A stretch of 64,000 nt of DNA, from assembly GCA_034440635.1 (NCBI GenBank), contig JAOTON010001682.1, forward strand, positions 2,118,671 to 2,182,670. Reading direction: 5' to 3'. The DNA comes from Lepas anatifera. Its lineage: Eukaryota > Arthropoda > Thecostraca > Lepadidae. Positions within the stretch are counted from its first letter, which is position 1, and each line of letters opens with the position of its first letter. The notes beneath the pieces are model-generated. The model searched no databases and was not told the DNA's origin. It worked only from the letters and a program-made list of their open reading frames with translations. Of the stretch, positions 22,011 through 33,774 are shown piece after piece. Made by a program: the position numbers and the translations under genes.

Positions 22011-23134
22011 CTACCCACACTTGTGCACCTTCCCTCCAGCATGTCTCTTCATGTGTTTGTTGTATGCCCTACGGTCTGTATACTTTTTGTTGCACTGTTC
22101 ACACTGTGCCACAATGGTGCCGGTGTGAATGCGCTGGTGTACTGTGAGACCACTTGCTTGTGAAAATGACTTGCCACAAACTTCACAGATGTAAGGTCTG
22201 AGGCCAGCATGCACAGCGTTGATATGTTGCAGGAGTGCGCTTCTAACATAGAAGGCTTTGTCACACATATCACAGGTGAACGGCCGTTCACCAGTATGCG
22301 TCCGCAAGTGTCTGGTCAGATCAGCTCGCCGAATGAACCGGGCCGAACACACCTCACACTTATAAGCCTTTACTCCGTCGTGGAACTTCATGTGCTTGTT
22401 GTATGTGCCACGATCACTAAACTTTTATTGCACTGTTCACACTGTGCCACAATGGTGCCAGCGTGGATTCGCTGATGTACTGTGAGACGACTTGCTTGTG
22501 AAAATGACTTATAGCAATCTTCGCAGCTGTGAGGTCTGGAGGCCAGCATGCACAGCGTTGATATGTTGCAGAAGATTGTATTTCACAGAGAAAGCTCTGT
22601 CACATATATCACAAGGGTACGGCCGCTCACCAGTATGCGTCCGCATGTGTATCGTCAGCTGAGCTCGCCGAACAAACCGAGCAGAACACACATCACACAT
22701 GTGAGCCTTTACTCCGGCATGGGACTTCATGTGTTTATTGTATGTGCTACGGTCTGTAAACGCTTTGCCGCACTGCTCACACTGGGCCACAATAGTGCCA
22801 GTGTGGATGCGCTTGTGCTTGGTGAGATAACGTGCTTGTGAAAATTCCTTGCCACAGACGTCACAGCAATACGGCTTTATGTTCGCATGCAGGGACTTCA
22901 CGTGTCGCACCAGATCATTCCAACGAGTGAACGTCTTTTTGCACTGGTCACAGGGGAACCGTAGTTCGACAGTGTTTGTGGTCTGATGCTCTGTCATATC
23001 GTAGGAGCACTGGTCACACTTGTACTTTCCGCTCCTGCCAAGGTGTCCGTGCTCACGCTTCACGTGCTTGTCCAGCGCGTCCTGACCAGTGCAGTGGTAG
23101 CTACGACGGTCACAGTGCACAGCATCAGGAACAC
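22011..23134 (-). CDS. ZNF2 copy A: C2H2 zinc-finger terminal exon with frameshifts
   Basis: Terminal exon of a C2H2 protein paralogous to ZNF1. Acceptor atattgcag at 23135-23143, start VPDAVHCDRRSYHCTGQD, then a degenerate CDQC region and a leading pair (CDQCKKTFTRWNDL; CDVCGKEFSQARYL). These are followed by two complete rounds of the four-finger cycle and one last type-1 finger: 11 fingers in all, ending with a half-finger HKCG and a stop at 22011. Two one-base changes break the frame relative to copy B: an extra G near 22538 and a missing base near 22425 in the AAAAAG tract of a CEQC finger. Otherwise no stops. It is either a recent pseudogene or carries homopolymer sequencing errors. Predicted nuclear DNA-binding role is family knowledge. 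Confidence 0.85.
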
Positions 23135-23224
23135 CTGCAATATCGGCACTATTAAAGGGTACAATGTTACTCTAATGTTGTGATGTGAGAAGCGAGAATG
23201 CTATAAGCCATTAAACCGAGTAAC

Positions 23225-24837
23225 AGAGAGAGGTGAGAATAACCTTTATCTGGGGCATTCCGCGTCAGATCGATCAAGAAAATCCCCGATCCCCTCTGAT
23301 TTTTGTGAAACTTTGTAATGTGCTTCCACCATGTAGTAAAACACCACATGCAAATTTCCATGACCCAGTGACCTCTGAGGTCAGATCTAGAGGTCATCAA
23401 AGAGACACCAATTTGTGCCAACTTGTCTTCAATAAAGTATATATATTTCCGGTCTCAAAATTGATTGAACAAAACAATTTTGGAGAATCACTAACAAAGG
23501 ATTGGCCATTCTGAAAACATGCAAAAATTTGACTTGACCTTCACCTGACCCTTGACCTAGCTGGGTCAAATTCGAAAATAATTTTGACGAACTTTGCCTG
23601 CTTCGAATTCGATGAAACCTTGTCACACAAATGGTTATACCACTGTGCAGACAAGCCTAAAAAAGAAAGGCGGAGACTAGAAAACTTTTAGAGATACTGG
23701 TAGTTAAGCATGGTAGTGCACTCTGTTGTAGACGTGCCCCGAGGCTATTAAGCTGTGATCGGCGATTACATAGGTTTCGTTTGTCCAAGCTTTGAAAAAA
23801 ACGTTTGAATGATGGAAAGCTTACAGTATGCGCCTCATTTGTAGCTTGATCAAGTTGACCTGACCTTACATGACCTGGTAAAATATTGGAACCTAGCATG
23901 TTCATGGCGTGAAATCATTGGTACCGGGATGTTTTGAAACTGGCGTGAGACACATATCACAGCAGCAGACTGTGACTAGATCTGGGATGTACTGTCTCAA
24001 TGGCGTTTGAAAAAATCTGAGACAGACGTTAGAGGAGACAGAGATGCGACGCTCCTACTCGGTTGGAGGTGATCCGTCGATAACGACGATGCCCACGAGC
24101 GACAAAACACTGAGCCATTCGTTGCTGCAAGGCTTACTTGTGCGGATGTATCTTTAGTGAGAACAGTTGAGCAGTTTTAAGAGGAGCACACCCACAGAGT
24201 TGACTGATTTCGACACAGTCCGGAACTGAACAGTCTTGACTTCTTTAACCGGAAATGGGGAAATTCATCTGGATACGAACGGCGGAGTGAGAGGACAAAA
24301 TGTTCTGACCCATTAGAATGCATCGATATATATTGATATCCAACACACGACACAGCACAGTAAAACGAACAGCAATTTAATCGGGGAGGGGCCCCTATTA
24401 GGGGAAGCTCGTAAACATGCCCCGATTTAAACAGGCTGGGCGAACACGCCCAAAATCGAGGAGACACCGTGCAACCCTTCGATGTGTGTTGCCTCACATG
24501 TGGAAAACTCAGCCTTAATTTATACATGCGTAGTTCAGTTGGGGGTTTTTACCCCCCTCCCCCTACTCTGTGTAAAATTATCGAACCCAGAGTCATGCAC
24601 ATGTTAAGAACTGTTCAATGGAAAAATTTGCCGAAGAATTCGGAATATTCTCATCCAAAATCGCACAAAAAAACGTATGTTATCGTCTATCATAGCTTAA
24701 TTGCCCTGGGGCATAGCTGTTCCGCAGAACACTACCAACTTCAAAGATCGATATTTCAGAAATTTTACAATTTTCTGCATTTCTGTATTCCACACATGTA
24801 GGCAGTGGTAAGTAAATCACTCACCTGATGCACTCAC
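23225..24837. other. Putative ZNF2 intron with AGGTCA-rich repeat
   Basis: Sequence between the zinc-finger exon and the candidate 60-bp exon. It includes TE-like stretches with AGGTCA/TGACCT clusters (23360-23400, 23535-23570, 23860-23880). An 82-codon minus frame at 23657-23905 is broken by a one-base indel in copy B, so I do not call it. Confidence 0.45.
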
Positions 24838-24897
24838 CTGATGGGTTTCCCTGCCTGGCCAGCTTGTTAGGAAGGTATACCAGGACAGTAAGGAAAC
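24838..24897 (-). CDS. Candidate 60-bp phase-1 exon upstream of ZNF2 (segment A)
   Basis: Minus-strand block with acceptor cttgtgatatacag and donor ATCAG|GTGAGTG. Two bases, 19 codons (FLTVLVYLPNKLARQGNPS), one base. It is phase-compatible with the zinc-finger exon at 23134, and the same length as exon E4 at 2257-2316. The donor is tandemly duplicated 13 bases downstream (CATCAGGTGAGTG twice). Conserved in copy B with P-to-A. Confidence 0.45.
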
Positions 24898-25044
24898 CTG
24901 TATATCACAAGACTTTCCAGGTCGGGCAGCAGGCCCAAACCGGTATCATGCGTCTACACAATATTTGACAAAGTTTATCAAATGTGATCATGTACACACA
25001 CTTTGTGTCTCTCACCTAATGTCACAAGTTTGGGTCATATTCAC

Positions 25045-25545
25045 AAACTGGGCGCACATTAGGCAGGTAACTATACAATTTATCATCCAGTGCAGTTGCC
25101 CGCTTGGACTTGAAACATTTCAGGTCGATCTCAGCGACTACATGGCTGGAAGACTATTCCAGGCACGGACACAACGGACGCTAAATGACCGTTTGCGTGT
25201 GTCTGTGTGCACATGGGCTTGTTGTATTCTGAACCTATGGCCCTGCAAACCTGGGTAATCTGTCATGTCAAAAAGGTCAGAAGGACTGATTTTACATTTT
25301 CTGTTAAATATTTTCCAGCATTGGATCAAATCGGCACTCAAGAGCTTGCCCTGAACCAAATATTGCCTGAGACATCGTAATCGAGCACCATAGTCCAGGT
25401 TGGCTAAACCGTTTACTCTCTTGATCCAGTGACCCTGCACGGATTCCAGGACCCCAGAATAGCCTGTATGTCACACACACAAACAGTATTCCATGATTGG
25501 CCGGATGTGGGTGCTAAATAATGTGGGCATCATGAATTCAGGGGA
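25045..25545 (-). mobile_element. CR1/L2-type LINE fragment (segment A)
   Basis: The minus-strand peptide shows the RT C-terminal pattern: IRPIMEYCLCV, then ESVQGHWIKRVNGLANLDYG, then LLSADLIQCWKIFN, then GHRFRIQQAH and VRAWNSLPAM. The catalytic palm is absent and frames are broken. Counterpart at 61790-62310. Confidence 0.75.
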
Positions 25546-26012
25546 TCTACATACAGTTGATCTACATCTACATACAGATGGTAAGATTTCATGTAATTTG
25601 AAACAGGCAAAATTAGTTAAAAAACACATTTATGAAATTTGACCTAGTGAGGTCAAATTTCAAATCCACATCACATCAAATCAAATCAAATCACATCAAA
25701 TTTGGGTCCAGTCTCAGAATTGTGAAGCATTTGACTGGCATTGGTAATAATTCGACCATCAAGACTTCATTAACACATTAATTATCTATTTTTGGATGAA
25801 GACAAGTCAGCAAAAACATGTGACCTTTGATGACCTCTAGATCTTACCTCAAGTGCTGCTCCGGACTAAAATTGTCTGTGTGCACCAATTTTCATTGAAT
25901 TCTGAGGGGGTTGGGTACAAAAATGTCATTTTTATCGATTTGATGTGGAATGACCCATCTGGCAACTGCTGCCAACCAGTAAGGACGCAGGTCCTTATAT
26001 TAGATTGCATTC

Positions 26013-26838
26013 TTAACACTCACATGGATGGGGATGGATACCCCGCCCCCTCAGGTTTTTCGGATAGCATAAAAACAGTGGCGCGTAGCACCACTGTACT
26101 TAACCAACCTTTCCTTTCATCATTTTTACAACATCTGTGAAAACTGTAAGGTTAGGTCATCTCAGGTCAGGTCACCAGTACAAGTCAAGTGACCTGACCT
26201 AAAAAAGTTTAAGATAGCATAAGTCGGAACAGGGTGAACTTATCTGATTGAAACTTCTATCACACAATAAACCAACTGAGTACTCTTAAATATATTCCAG
26301 TATTTTTGATATCAATGACCTAAGGTCAGGTACAAGCCATGACTTCTCCTTCGGACATACATGGGAAAATGGTTTTGACTGAATACCTCAGTAACGGATA
26401 GTGATAGAGCATTTATTGTAGCTGCATTAGACCGACTTTGTCTTTACGGTTCTAATGACATGCATTTTATTTAATTTGAACTTGGCCCGATGTCAGATCA
26501 GGTCAAACCCCTGATTTAAACTTGTAAGGTCAAACTATTTATCATTTGATTCGGTTTGCTCTGAGGATTCAGACAGTTCCAGTCGTTTTGCTCTCTTTAC
26601 TTGTTCAGATGCAATGGCCGAAAGCCTTCATTTACATGTTGTCGCTTAGATGGCATGTTTTGACTTCTCTTGACCTTAAATGTGACCTGACAAAAATGGT
26701 TCAAATATTTACGATGGAGAAGAGGATGGGCTAACCAACACCATTCACCGTTTTTTGCTACCTACCGTGGTTCTGGGAGGGAAAGGCACCTGCTCCCGTC
26801 AGAAAGGTGGCTCAGACCCCTTTCAATAAGTGTGTTAA
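26013..26838 (-). mobile_element. TTAA-flanked MITE family B, full length (segment A)
   Basis: Left TTAACACTCACATGGATGGG, right ...CCCCTTTCAATAAGTGTG-TTAA. It is the reverse orientation of 44641-45499 and has the same internal landmarks (cctaccgtggttctgg, gatggagaagaggatgggct, AGGTCA clusters). 826 bp, non-coding. Confidence 0.75.
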
Positions 26839-27621
26839 ACAAAATTTGTAACAATGAATGTGATATCATAGTGGGCATTAAGACAAGCATTCCCTTTATT
26901 TACAAACATATATATATCTGCAAACATGTATTCTTTACAAACATGCACACTAGCATTTTGTCATGTGCTTAAAAATATTCAATCATCCTGGGGAAATGAA
27001 AAGACAGTGGCTTTGTTAAATGACTCCAAAATCAGTGCATTTGGGGGGGTGAAATTTCACCCAGAACAACAATGCCCGCCACACTTTTGACAACACAAAT
27101 GCCACTCCTGCATGCATTTATAATTGTAACAATTCGATCCAGAGCAAGACAAGAATCACATATGGCAGGATGAAACCATCAATATTGTTTTCTACACAGA
27201 TCCCAACACACATAGACACCTCTCAACCTGAAATATTTGGCTTTTTATTTTCAGCTGCTTGGCCTAAAATAGAAAAAAGACAACCAAGGTCCTAGAATCC
27301 CAAGATACTTTTAAAGGTACGTGCAAGAGGGATTCCTTCACGCCCAGGTGACGTCATAGCAGTGTGGAGGAATTCCTTTATCGTTGAGCCGTGTGTTAAA
27401 CTGCTGCTAGTTGTGCTTCCCGCTTACGAATTTGTGAGAATACAAGGTAATCAAGTTTATTCCAAATACAACAAGTGAGCATTTTATTTTCGATTCTGAT
27501 CTATGTTTTGCAAAAAATTAGTATTTAATCATTTAATGTTTCCATGTTATATGCTACAAGGTGTGACGTCACATCTGGTGGTCTGCGCTTGCTGTCAGAG
27601 GGGGCTGCGCATACCCGGAAG

Positions 27622-28170
27622 TTAAAGGGACATTGTCGCAAAAATTTTTATTGGCTAGATCAAAAGGTTACAAAAAGTTGTTTCAGAAGTCATATTCTCA
27701 TTTTTGCAAATTCAGGCTCAAAATGCCTGAAAATCGGCCTCAAAGTCAACATTTATAGACGACTTTACCGAGTCCTTATGGTAACGATAAAGTGACGTAG
27801 ACCCGGCTATAGCTATCAATTTATATATGAAAAAATGTTAAACATTTCTTTTAAAGCAATTCAGTAGCTAAAATCTATAACATCAAAAATTATTCTATAA
27901 CAATATATTTCCAAAACGCTTTTGAAAGAGAAATATAGGACTTTAAAGAAATACCATCAACCAATCAGAAGCCCAGTCCTTATAGGATCTGGTCACGTGG
28001 GCTTATCTTACATCAATGTGATGTCATCATGGCTACCAATGAACTATCGATATTCACCATTTCAAAAACCGCGGCAAACGCGAAGATATGAATACAAATT
28101 GTATAACACTAATTAGCGCTGCGGTCAGGCCCAGGGTACTTTAACTACGGGTACAACCAAGTTTCCTACT
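27622..28170 (+). mobile_element. TTAA/AGGGACA MITE (family E-like), partial
   Basis: Starts TTAAAGGGACATTGTCGCAA and continues through ttattggcta.atcaaaaggtta and caaagtcaacattt.tagacg blocks, matching the reverse complement of 16375-16190. The ccaatcagaagcc and ggtcacgtg blocks at 27960-28000 match its centre. The distal terminus is not recognisable. Confidence 0.65.
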
Positions 28171-28752
28171 AAATATAGTCCTCCCATGATGACGTCACCG
28201 CCCTTTCCTACTAAGTTATAGGAGATTCTACTAAGTTTTTGGAAGGATCAGCTGAAACATACCAAGTTTGGGCGTATTTGGCACCAATCTAGTATAAATC
28301 GAAATCAACTTGTTTCACCCATTTGACAGTAACCTTGATCTCAACGGCGAGCAGCGTATTTTACGTAAATCTAATGAAAAAAATATAACACTTCAAAGAA
28401 TTTGTTGAAAGGGCATGCATTTATTTGATCAACTCAGGCCTACACAATAGCGGAGAGAAATAAATTTACCTTCGCTCAAGAGATCACCGGTGTTTATTGT
28501 CTTCTGCTGCAGGTACCACCAACAGCCAATCAAAGGTCAGAAATCAACAGCCAATCAAAATCGAGATTAGTCTTACTGCAAACAGCTGCTAGTGCTGGAC
28601 ATGTCCTTATTTTGACGCGCTCTGGAAAATTTGTGAAAATAATATTCTTCACTGGAGTTTTTGCAAAACGTCTGATGGTTTCACAAATAAAAATCTTTTA
28701 GCTTTCTGTTCAACCATATAAGTTTTGTTGATACAGTTCTAAAACAGGTTAT
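28171..28752. other. No gene recognised
   Basis: AT-rich sequence with a short direct repeat of ccaatcaaa near 28525-28560. Nothing else recognised. Confidence 0.4.
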
Positions 28753-29169
28753 TTAGAGCTTCGAAAAAGTGCAATTTCTCCAATGCCCTGCATAGTAACT
28801 GTAGTGCCTCTCCAGCCATGATGACGTAATGCTGCCAAACAACTTGAACGGGGTCTGGTCAGGCCCGAATATCCTAAAGATTATAATTGATAATTGTTCG
28901 TTATTGCATGATTGCATTGCAGCTAAAATGATACAATAAAAGATACGGGTAGCGCGATCCAGAAGAGCTTCCTTTGAGGCATGAAGAAAGCTTTCGGTGG
29001 TTTTTCGGACGAGGAGATTGTCGCCTCTCCGGTCTCGTGGATCAACATATCGTCGGTAATCTGCACGTAGAATATTTTGAGCCTTTGTTGTGGTCAATTG
29101 AGATTTTCTTAGAGGTAAAAAATCTATGCGTGAAAAGTTAATGAAACAATTTGAATTTTTGCCATCCAT
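28753..29169 (-). CDS. Hypothetical 138-codon open frame
   Basis: Minus-strand ATG frame in a good context (agcaaagATGG). Residues include LPLRKSQLTTTKAQNILRAD, then YRRYVDPRDRRGDN, then SKEALLDRATRIFYCIILAA. The composition looks protein-like, with charged blocks and an amphipathic helix, but I recognise no domain. It could be a single-exon gene fragment, an exon or a transposon relic. A hAT-type MITE inside MITE D lies 240 bp upstream of the ATG. Confidence 0.3.
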   Translation of the reverse strand: MDGKNSNCFINFSRIDFLPLRKSQLTTTKAQNILRADYRRYVDPRDRRGDNLLVRKTTESFLHASKEALLDRATRIFYCIILAAMQSCNNEQLSIIIFRIFGPDQTPFKLFGSITSSWLERHYSYYAGHWRNCTFSKL

Positions 29170-29369
29170 CTTTGCTGGCCACCAATGCTTATTGAGGTTT
29201 TGTTTAGTGAGAGTAGTGAGTTAGTCAAACACTAATCCTATCAAGTATGGGCAATGCATTTAATGTTTCTGTTCTGCATTAATTAGGTTCATGAAGTTGC
29301 CAAAAAGCAAATTGTATGCTTAATTGATATTTATTCATTTTGGCCCACTGTTAAAGCTGTGGTCTCGTT

Positions 29370-30045
29370 TCGTCTGTCAACACCAATCAGCGAGCAGCAT
29401 TGAGTCCCAGTCTGCAAAGTATGGCAGCAGGCTGGACGAGTCACACCAGCCATCTAAAATCATTGCACTGCCAGACACCAAAAATTCACACCAAACTGCT
29501 ATATACCATAGAGAGAAAATGCACCCTTTCCTACCCACACAATGCAATGCTACCTCTTGTATTAGTTAGTTAAATACTTGTTATAAGGTCCCCTCCTGTG
29601 TCTTTATAACCATTCAGCCATTATTTGTTTGGTTTTCAGTGTCACCTTCCTTGCACCAATCTGGGAAATTCACACCAGGTTGATGAACTTCACGCCACTC
29701 ACTCTTGTCTCCTAGGGCACTCACCCTTACGAGATCTCGTTGAAAATGCCATACTTTGCACACTGGATTGAGTCTATGTCACTTGGCTATAGCCTCTCCC
29801 TGAGAACCAATCTTAGAACCAATCTTAGATTTACAGGCTGGCTACCTGCTGTGGTGCTGCTGGAAAAACAGTAACAGCACAACAGTGGTAGCATACTTGT
29901 TTTGTGATTGGTAGATAAGTATTCTGGTTCATTTTTGTCTGATTAGCCATAGCACATACTAGAGACAGTTGTGGTATTTCTTTTCTAGAGGAGAGGCTCG
30001 AGGGCTCACGGACAAGGCTGTGCTGGCAGACGGAACAAGGCTTAT
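29370..30045. mobile_element. MITE family D copy, split by a nested insertion
   Basis: The two flanks (caccaatcagcgagcagc at 29380; tctagaggagaggctcgagg to gctggcagacggaacaagg near 30030) match the ends of the 40840-41144 element. The interruption at 29407-29766 is another element with its own target duplication. Confidence 0.7.
29407..29766. mobile_element. hAT-type MITE (family F) nested in MITE D
   Basis: Termini CCAGTCTGCAAAGTATGG and CCATACTTTGCACACTGG (inverted, one mismatch). The flanking 8-bp duplication ATTGAGTC is at 29399-29406 and 29767-29774. An 8-bp duplication fits the hAT superfamily. 360 bp, non-coding. Second copy at 40118-40466. Confidence 0.85.
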
Positions 30046-30990
30046 GAGCAGCATCAATGCCAAAAAGTCCTCATTTTATTGTTGCACAGGTGAACTTGTG
30101 TACCAAAATAGGTGAAAATTATTTGGTGATGGCAATTCTCCAATGATTATTTAAGCATATTATTTTTGAATTGCCCATATTCCCTCTCTTTTTGGTCTAA
30201 CTTTATATTTACAATATTTGTGCACTCTAGTAAAAGTCTATATCAAGCTTGTAATTTGAATTACAAATTTCTACCTGTTACAAATACTGGCTCTGCACAA
30301 TGTGTGCATGCTAGTGCATTTGCTGCTTAGCTTACCTTCTTTTAAGTATGAAAATGTTTTTGAATAATTTTACAGAATGAAACAGATTTTCCATTTATTT
30401 TGGTACCATACAGTACATAGTAGTCAGTGTACTCCTATCTACTTATCAGATCCATTTACTCATATTTCAAGTGCTACTGTTTGTTTCCAGACAAGAAAGT
30501 GACTGTAGCATGAATTCATCCATCTGCCCTCCGAAAATGCCCATCTGCATTCATGCCCATCTGCAGATGAATTCATCCATCTGCCCTCTGAAAATGCCCA
30601 TCTGCATGCTTTTTATAATTGATATTAAAAATGAACTGAAGGAGAACTAGGATAAGATGTATTATGATTTGAAACACTAGGAGTGTACCCAATACAACAA
30701 TATAATTGTGAACAAAGAGTATGGATAGTCATGTAGGAATGACAGGGGGGCAGTCTTGGGTGATGCAATTTTTGTGTTTTCCTGGAAGAATATATGAAAG
30801 ATTAGGCGGGTCGCTTCAAAGAGAAAATTTGTTTACTAGAAAACCTGTCTTTTGTAGCTGCTGTGTATCATCAAGCTATCGTCCCAATGGACCAGCTTGT
30901 GTATGATCATTTTGTTTGTTAGTTTGAATGGAAGAGGAGTTTGTTAGTTAGTTTGTTTGTTAGTTAGTTAGTTAGTTTGTTTGTTAGTTT
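30046..30990. other. No gene recognised; short duplications
   Basis: Contains a near-repeat of gaattcatccatctgccct (about 30512 and 30559) and, at 30905-30990, a TTAGTTTG-type simple repeat next to the 5' break of the LINE. Confidence 0.5.
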
Positions 30991-31007
30991 GAAGAGGAGA
31001 TAACACG

Positions 31008-31379
31008 TTGGACCTTGTTTTATCTTCCCGACTAGAAATAGATGCGTCAGTGCGCTCAGGTGTTTTTGAATCTGACCACTCTGAAATTGTATGTTTTGTT
31101 AACCAAGTGAAAAATTCAGCACCCTTGATATCTAGGACAAAGGTTTTTAACTACAAGCAGGCTGACTTTGATGGATTGAGACGCTCACTTAGCTTGTTAC
31201 CGTGGAGTGTTCTTGATGGGACGCGTGTAGATGATGCTGTTGACACATTTTATTGTTTACTTGAGGCCGCTATTGCTGATCATATTCCAATTGTTGAGAT
31301 CAAGCGTCAATATCCTCCGTGGTTTGATCGAGAACTTCGGCACATACTCAGGGAAAAGAAGCTGCGTTTAAACAATTAA
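31008..31379 (+). pseudogene. LINE endonuclease C-terminus and linker
   Basis: Reads LDLVLSSRLEIDASVRSG then SDHSEIVCFV, the terminal DLVLS and SDH motifs of an AP-type endonuclease, then the linker NYKQADFDGLRRSL. It ends at a stop at 31377-31379 caused by a one-base shift: the next frame continues with AAFKQLKRMKGDN. The N-terminal catalytic residues are absent, so it has no nicking activity. Confidence 0.8.
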
Positions 31380-31384
31380 AACGA

Positions 31385-33262
31385 ATGAAGGGCGACAACA
31401 CTGTGGTGGCAGAATTCTGTGAAAAACGTCGTGTATTCAAGGAGAAGTCGGATGCCAAGTATGGTGAATATTTATCGGGCTTGGCTGACGATTTCCAAAC
31501 AAATCCGAAGCGGTTTTGGACGTTTCTCAGAAGTCTCAAACAGGGGAAGAGGGGACTTCCGATCCTGCATCACAATGGCATGTTAATTTCAGATGATAGG
31601 GGAAAGGCGAATGTTTTGAATGATGTGTTCGCCTCCAAGTTTACCGAGTCCTCGTGTCTAGCAGCCCCTGCTGCTCCCGTGTATGATTTGCCACCTCTCG
31701 CTACTATGGAGTGCAACGAGGGTTATGTCAGAGATTTGTTGGAAAATATTCCGGTTAATAAGGCATGTGGTCCGGACGGCATAAGCGCTAGGATCATACG
31801 TGAGTGTAGTAACGAGCTCGCCATTCCACTGACCAAGCTGTACTCACTTTCGCTTGAGCAGGGAACCGTTCCAGCACTTTGGAAACGCGCAAACATTGTT
31901 CCCATTCACAAAAAGGGAGACACCAAGGATCCTAAAAATTACCGATCTGTGTCCCTTATGCCTCTTTTTGGCAAGGTGCTAGAGAGGATAATCTACACGC
32001 AGTTACTGCAGCATGTACGTCCAGTATTGACACCCGCACAACACGGATTCGTCTCTCGGCGATCATGCAGCTCAAACCTGGCAAGGCTTCTCCGTACTGC
32101 CTGGGAATCCATATCACAAGGCTCCCAAACCGACTGCATTTACACTGACTATACAGCGGCATTTCAAAGTGTAAATCATTCACTTTTAATTCATAAACTC
32201 AAAAAGTCTTTCAACATTTCTGACGCTGCTCTGAGCTGGTTTTCTTCATACTTGCACAATAGACTGCAACGTGTTGTAGTAAATGGCAAGTGTTCCAGGT
32301 GGCTTCAGGTAACATCTGGGACGCCTGAAGGGGGGTTGCTATCACCACTGCTCTTCGCCATATTCATCAATGACCTGCCGGCTGAAATATCTTCCCAATG
32401 CTTAATGTTTGCGGATGATGTAAAAATTTACCGGAAAATATCTCACGTTTCTGACTCTGAAGCTTTGCAAGCAGACCTGCTGAGGCTTTGCCAGTGGTCC
32501 CGTACCTGGAAGCTTAACCTGAACCCGACAAAATGCAAAGCGTTTCGGATGACCCTAAAAATTAAGCCAATAGAAACAACATACTTTATTGAAAATACCG
32601 CCCTGGAACACGTCAAAATCATTCGTGACCTAGGAGTTGTCTTGGACACCAAGCTCACATTTGCTGACCACATTGATATGTCTGCCAAAAAAGCAAATAG
32701 GGCACTAGGTTTGCTGATCCGGTCTTTTCAAGTAGCTGGTCCGAGAGGCCATTTCAGAAGACCAGCAGCGGTTGCATCGTTCTGCGCAAATGTTCGCTCG
32801 ATACTTGAGTACGGCTGTGTGATCTGGGCAGGAGCTGCAGGGACTCACACTGATAGGCTTGAGAGAACTCAGCATAAATTTTTAATTTGGCTCAACGGGC
32901 ATTCCCATAATCAATCAGCATCGCTCGCGTACAATGACCTGCTCAACCATTTCAATATGTCATCATTGAAGGCTCGAAGAATGCAGTATGATTTAATGTT
33001 CTTACGTAATGTTTTTAGGGGTAGGATAGACTCGTCAGCTTTACTCAACTGTTTTAATCTGTATGTACCCGCCCGACTCTCAAGGCAGCGCAGCCTATGC
33101 AATGTTCCGTTCGCCAGGGTGAGAACTGTGAAGGAGGGCTTGTTTGTGAGGTTGCCAACGGCTATGAACGTCTTTTTAAGACAATGCCAGGGGATCGATT
33201 TGTTTCACGACTCATTTAATGCGTTTCGTTCGTCAGTTCGAGTATATGTGGCATCGCTTTGA
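31385..33262 (+). CDS. Reverse transcriptase of Jockey-like LINE
   Basis: A 625-codon frame with no internal stop. In order: GPDGISARII (about 129-138), LWKRANIVPIHKKGD (165-179), YRSVSLMP (186-193), motif A YTDYTAAFQSV with Asp255, motif B SGTPEGGLLSP (311-321), motif C FADD (342-345), then thumb and a C-terminal region ending near VYVASL. The three catalytic aspartates are present. Two deviations from the commonest pattern are Gln for Asp after AF, and PEGG for PQGS; these may be lineage traits. It would copy element RNA at a nicked target, but the element lacks the endonuclease and start region, so it is dead in cis. Confidence 0.9.
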   Translation: MKGDNTVVAEFCEKRRVFKEKSDAKYGEYLSGLADDFQTNPKRFWTFLRSLKQGKRGLPILHHNGMLISDDRGKANVLNDVFASKFTESSCLAAPAAPVYDLPPLATMECNEGYVRDLLENIPVNKACGPDGISARIIRECSNELAIPLTKLYSLSLEQGTVPALWKRANIVPIHKKGDTKDPKNYRSVSLMPLFGKVLERIIYTQLLQHVRPVLTPAQHGFVSRRSCSSNLARLLRTAWESISQGSQTDCIYTDYTAAFQSVNHSLLIHKLKKSFNISDAALSWFSSYLHNRLQRVVVNGKCSRWLQVTSGTPEGGLLSPLLFAIFINDLPAEISSQCLMFADDVKIYRKISHVSDSEALQADLLRLCQWSRTWKLNLNPTKCKAFRMTLKIKPIETTYFIENTALEHVKIIRDLGVVLDTKLTFADHIDMSAKKANRALGLLIRSFQVAGPRGHFRRPAAVASFCANVRSILEYGCVIWAGAAGTHTDRLERTQHKFLIWLNGHSHNQSASLAYNDLLNHFNMSSLKARRMQYDLMFLRNVFRGRIDSSALLNCFNLYVPARLSRQRSLCNVPFARVRTVKEGLFVRLPTAMNVFLRQCQGIDLFHDSFNAFRSSVRVYVASL

Positions 33263-33505
33263 TTCACTTTTTAGGGCTTTATCAATTTACTTTTTACTCT
33301 TTCATGTTTACATGCATGTTAACTATGATCTTTTAGTGTACTACAGTGTAATATTTATCAGTTTTTATTTCTGTAATCCTGATTTTTGTCTTATCATGAC
33401 GACTGTGTATGCATTTGTATATATTTTTAACAACCTGACTTCATCTGTAATTGGGGACTTCCCCGTTGATGATCTAGTAAATAAAATGAAAATGAAATGA
33501 ACCCA

Positions 33506-33680
33506 ATCAGACCGATTCTCCCATAGACCTGAAATTTGGAATATTTGTTTCCTATTGTGGGCCAGTGTTGAAATAATGTATTGTAATTTATAAAAAAACA
33601 TGAATTTGCATGGTTCCACCTGACCCCTCCACAAACCCATGATCTAGACTATAGATCGTCTTTTGGGGATGTCCTTGTTC

Positions 33681-33774
<94 letters not shown>

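Larger units (their letters stand above)
30991..33505 (+). mobile_element. Jockey-like non-LTR retrotransposon, 5'-truncated
   Basis: Covers the last part of the AP-endonuclease domain, the reverse transcriptase, and a 3' UTR of about 240 bp ending in a (AAAATG)n-like tail (aaataaaatgaaaatgaaat, to about 33500). The 5' end is lost inside the endonuclease. The frame is broken once, by one base, between the endonuclease-side frame (31008-31379) and the RT frame (31385-33262). No target-site duplication was identified by eye. Confidence 0.9.

Noticed and set aside
22049..22291. Additional minus-strand frame inside the zinc-finger exons (also 17019, 52330, 52659, 58815)
   Set aside because: Alternate-frame shadows of the zinc-finger coding repeat, recurring because the underlying DNA is repetitive.
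23657..23905. 82-codon minus-strand frame with ATG in the ZNF2 intron
   Set aside because: A one-base indel breaks it in segment B and no domain or splice support is present.
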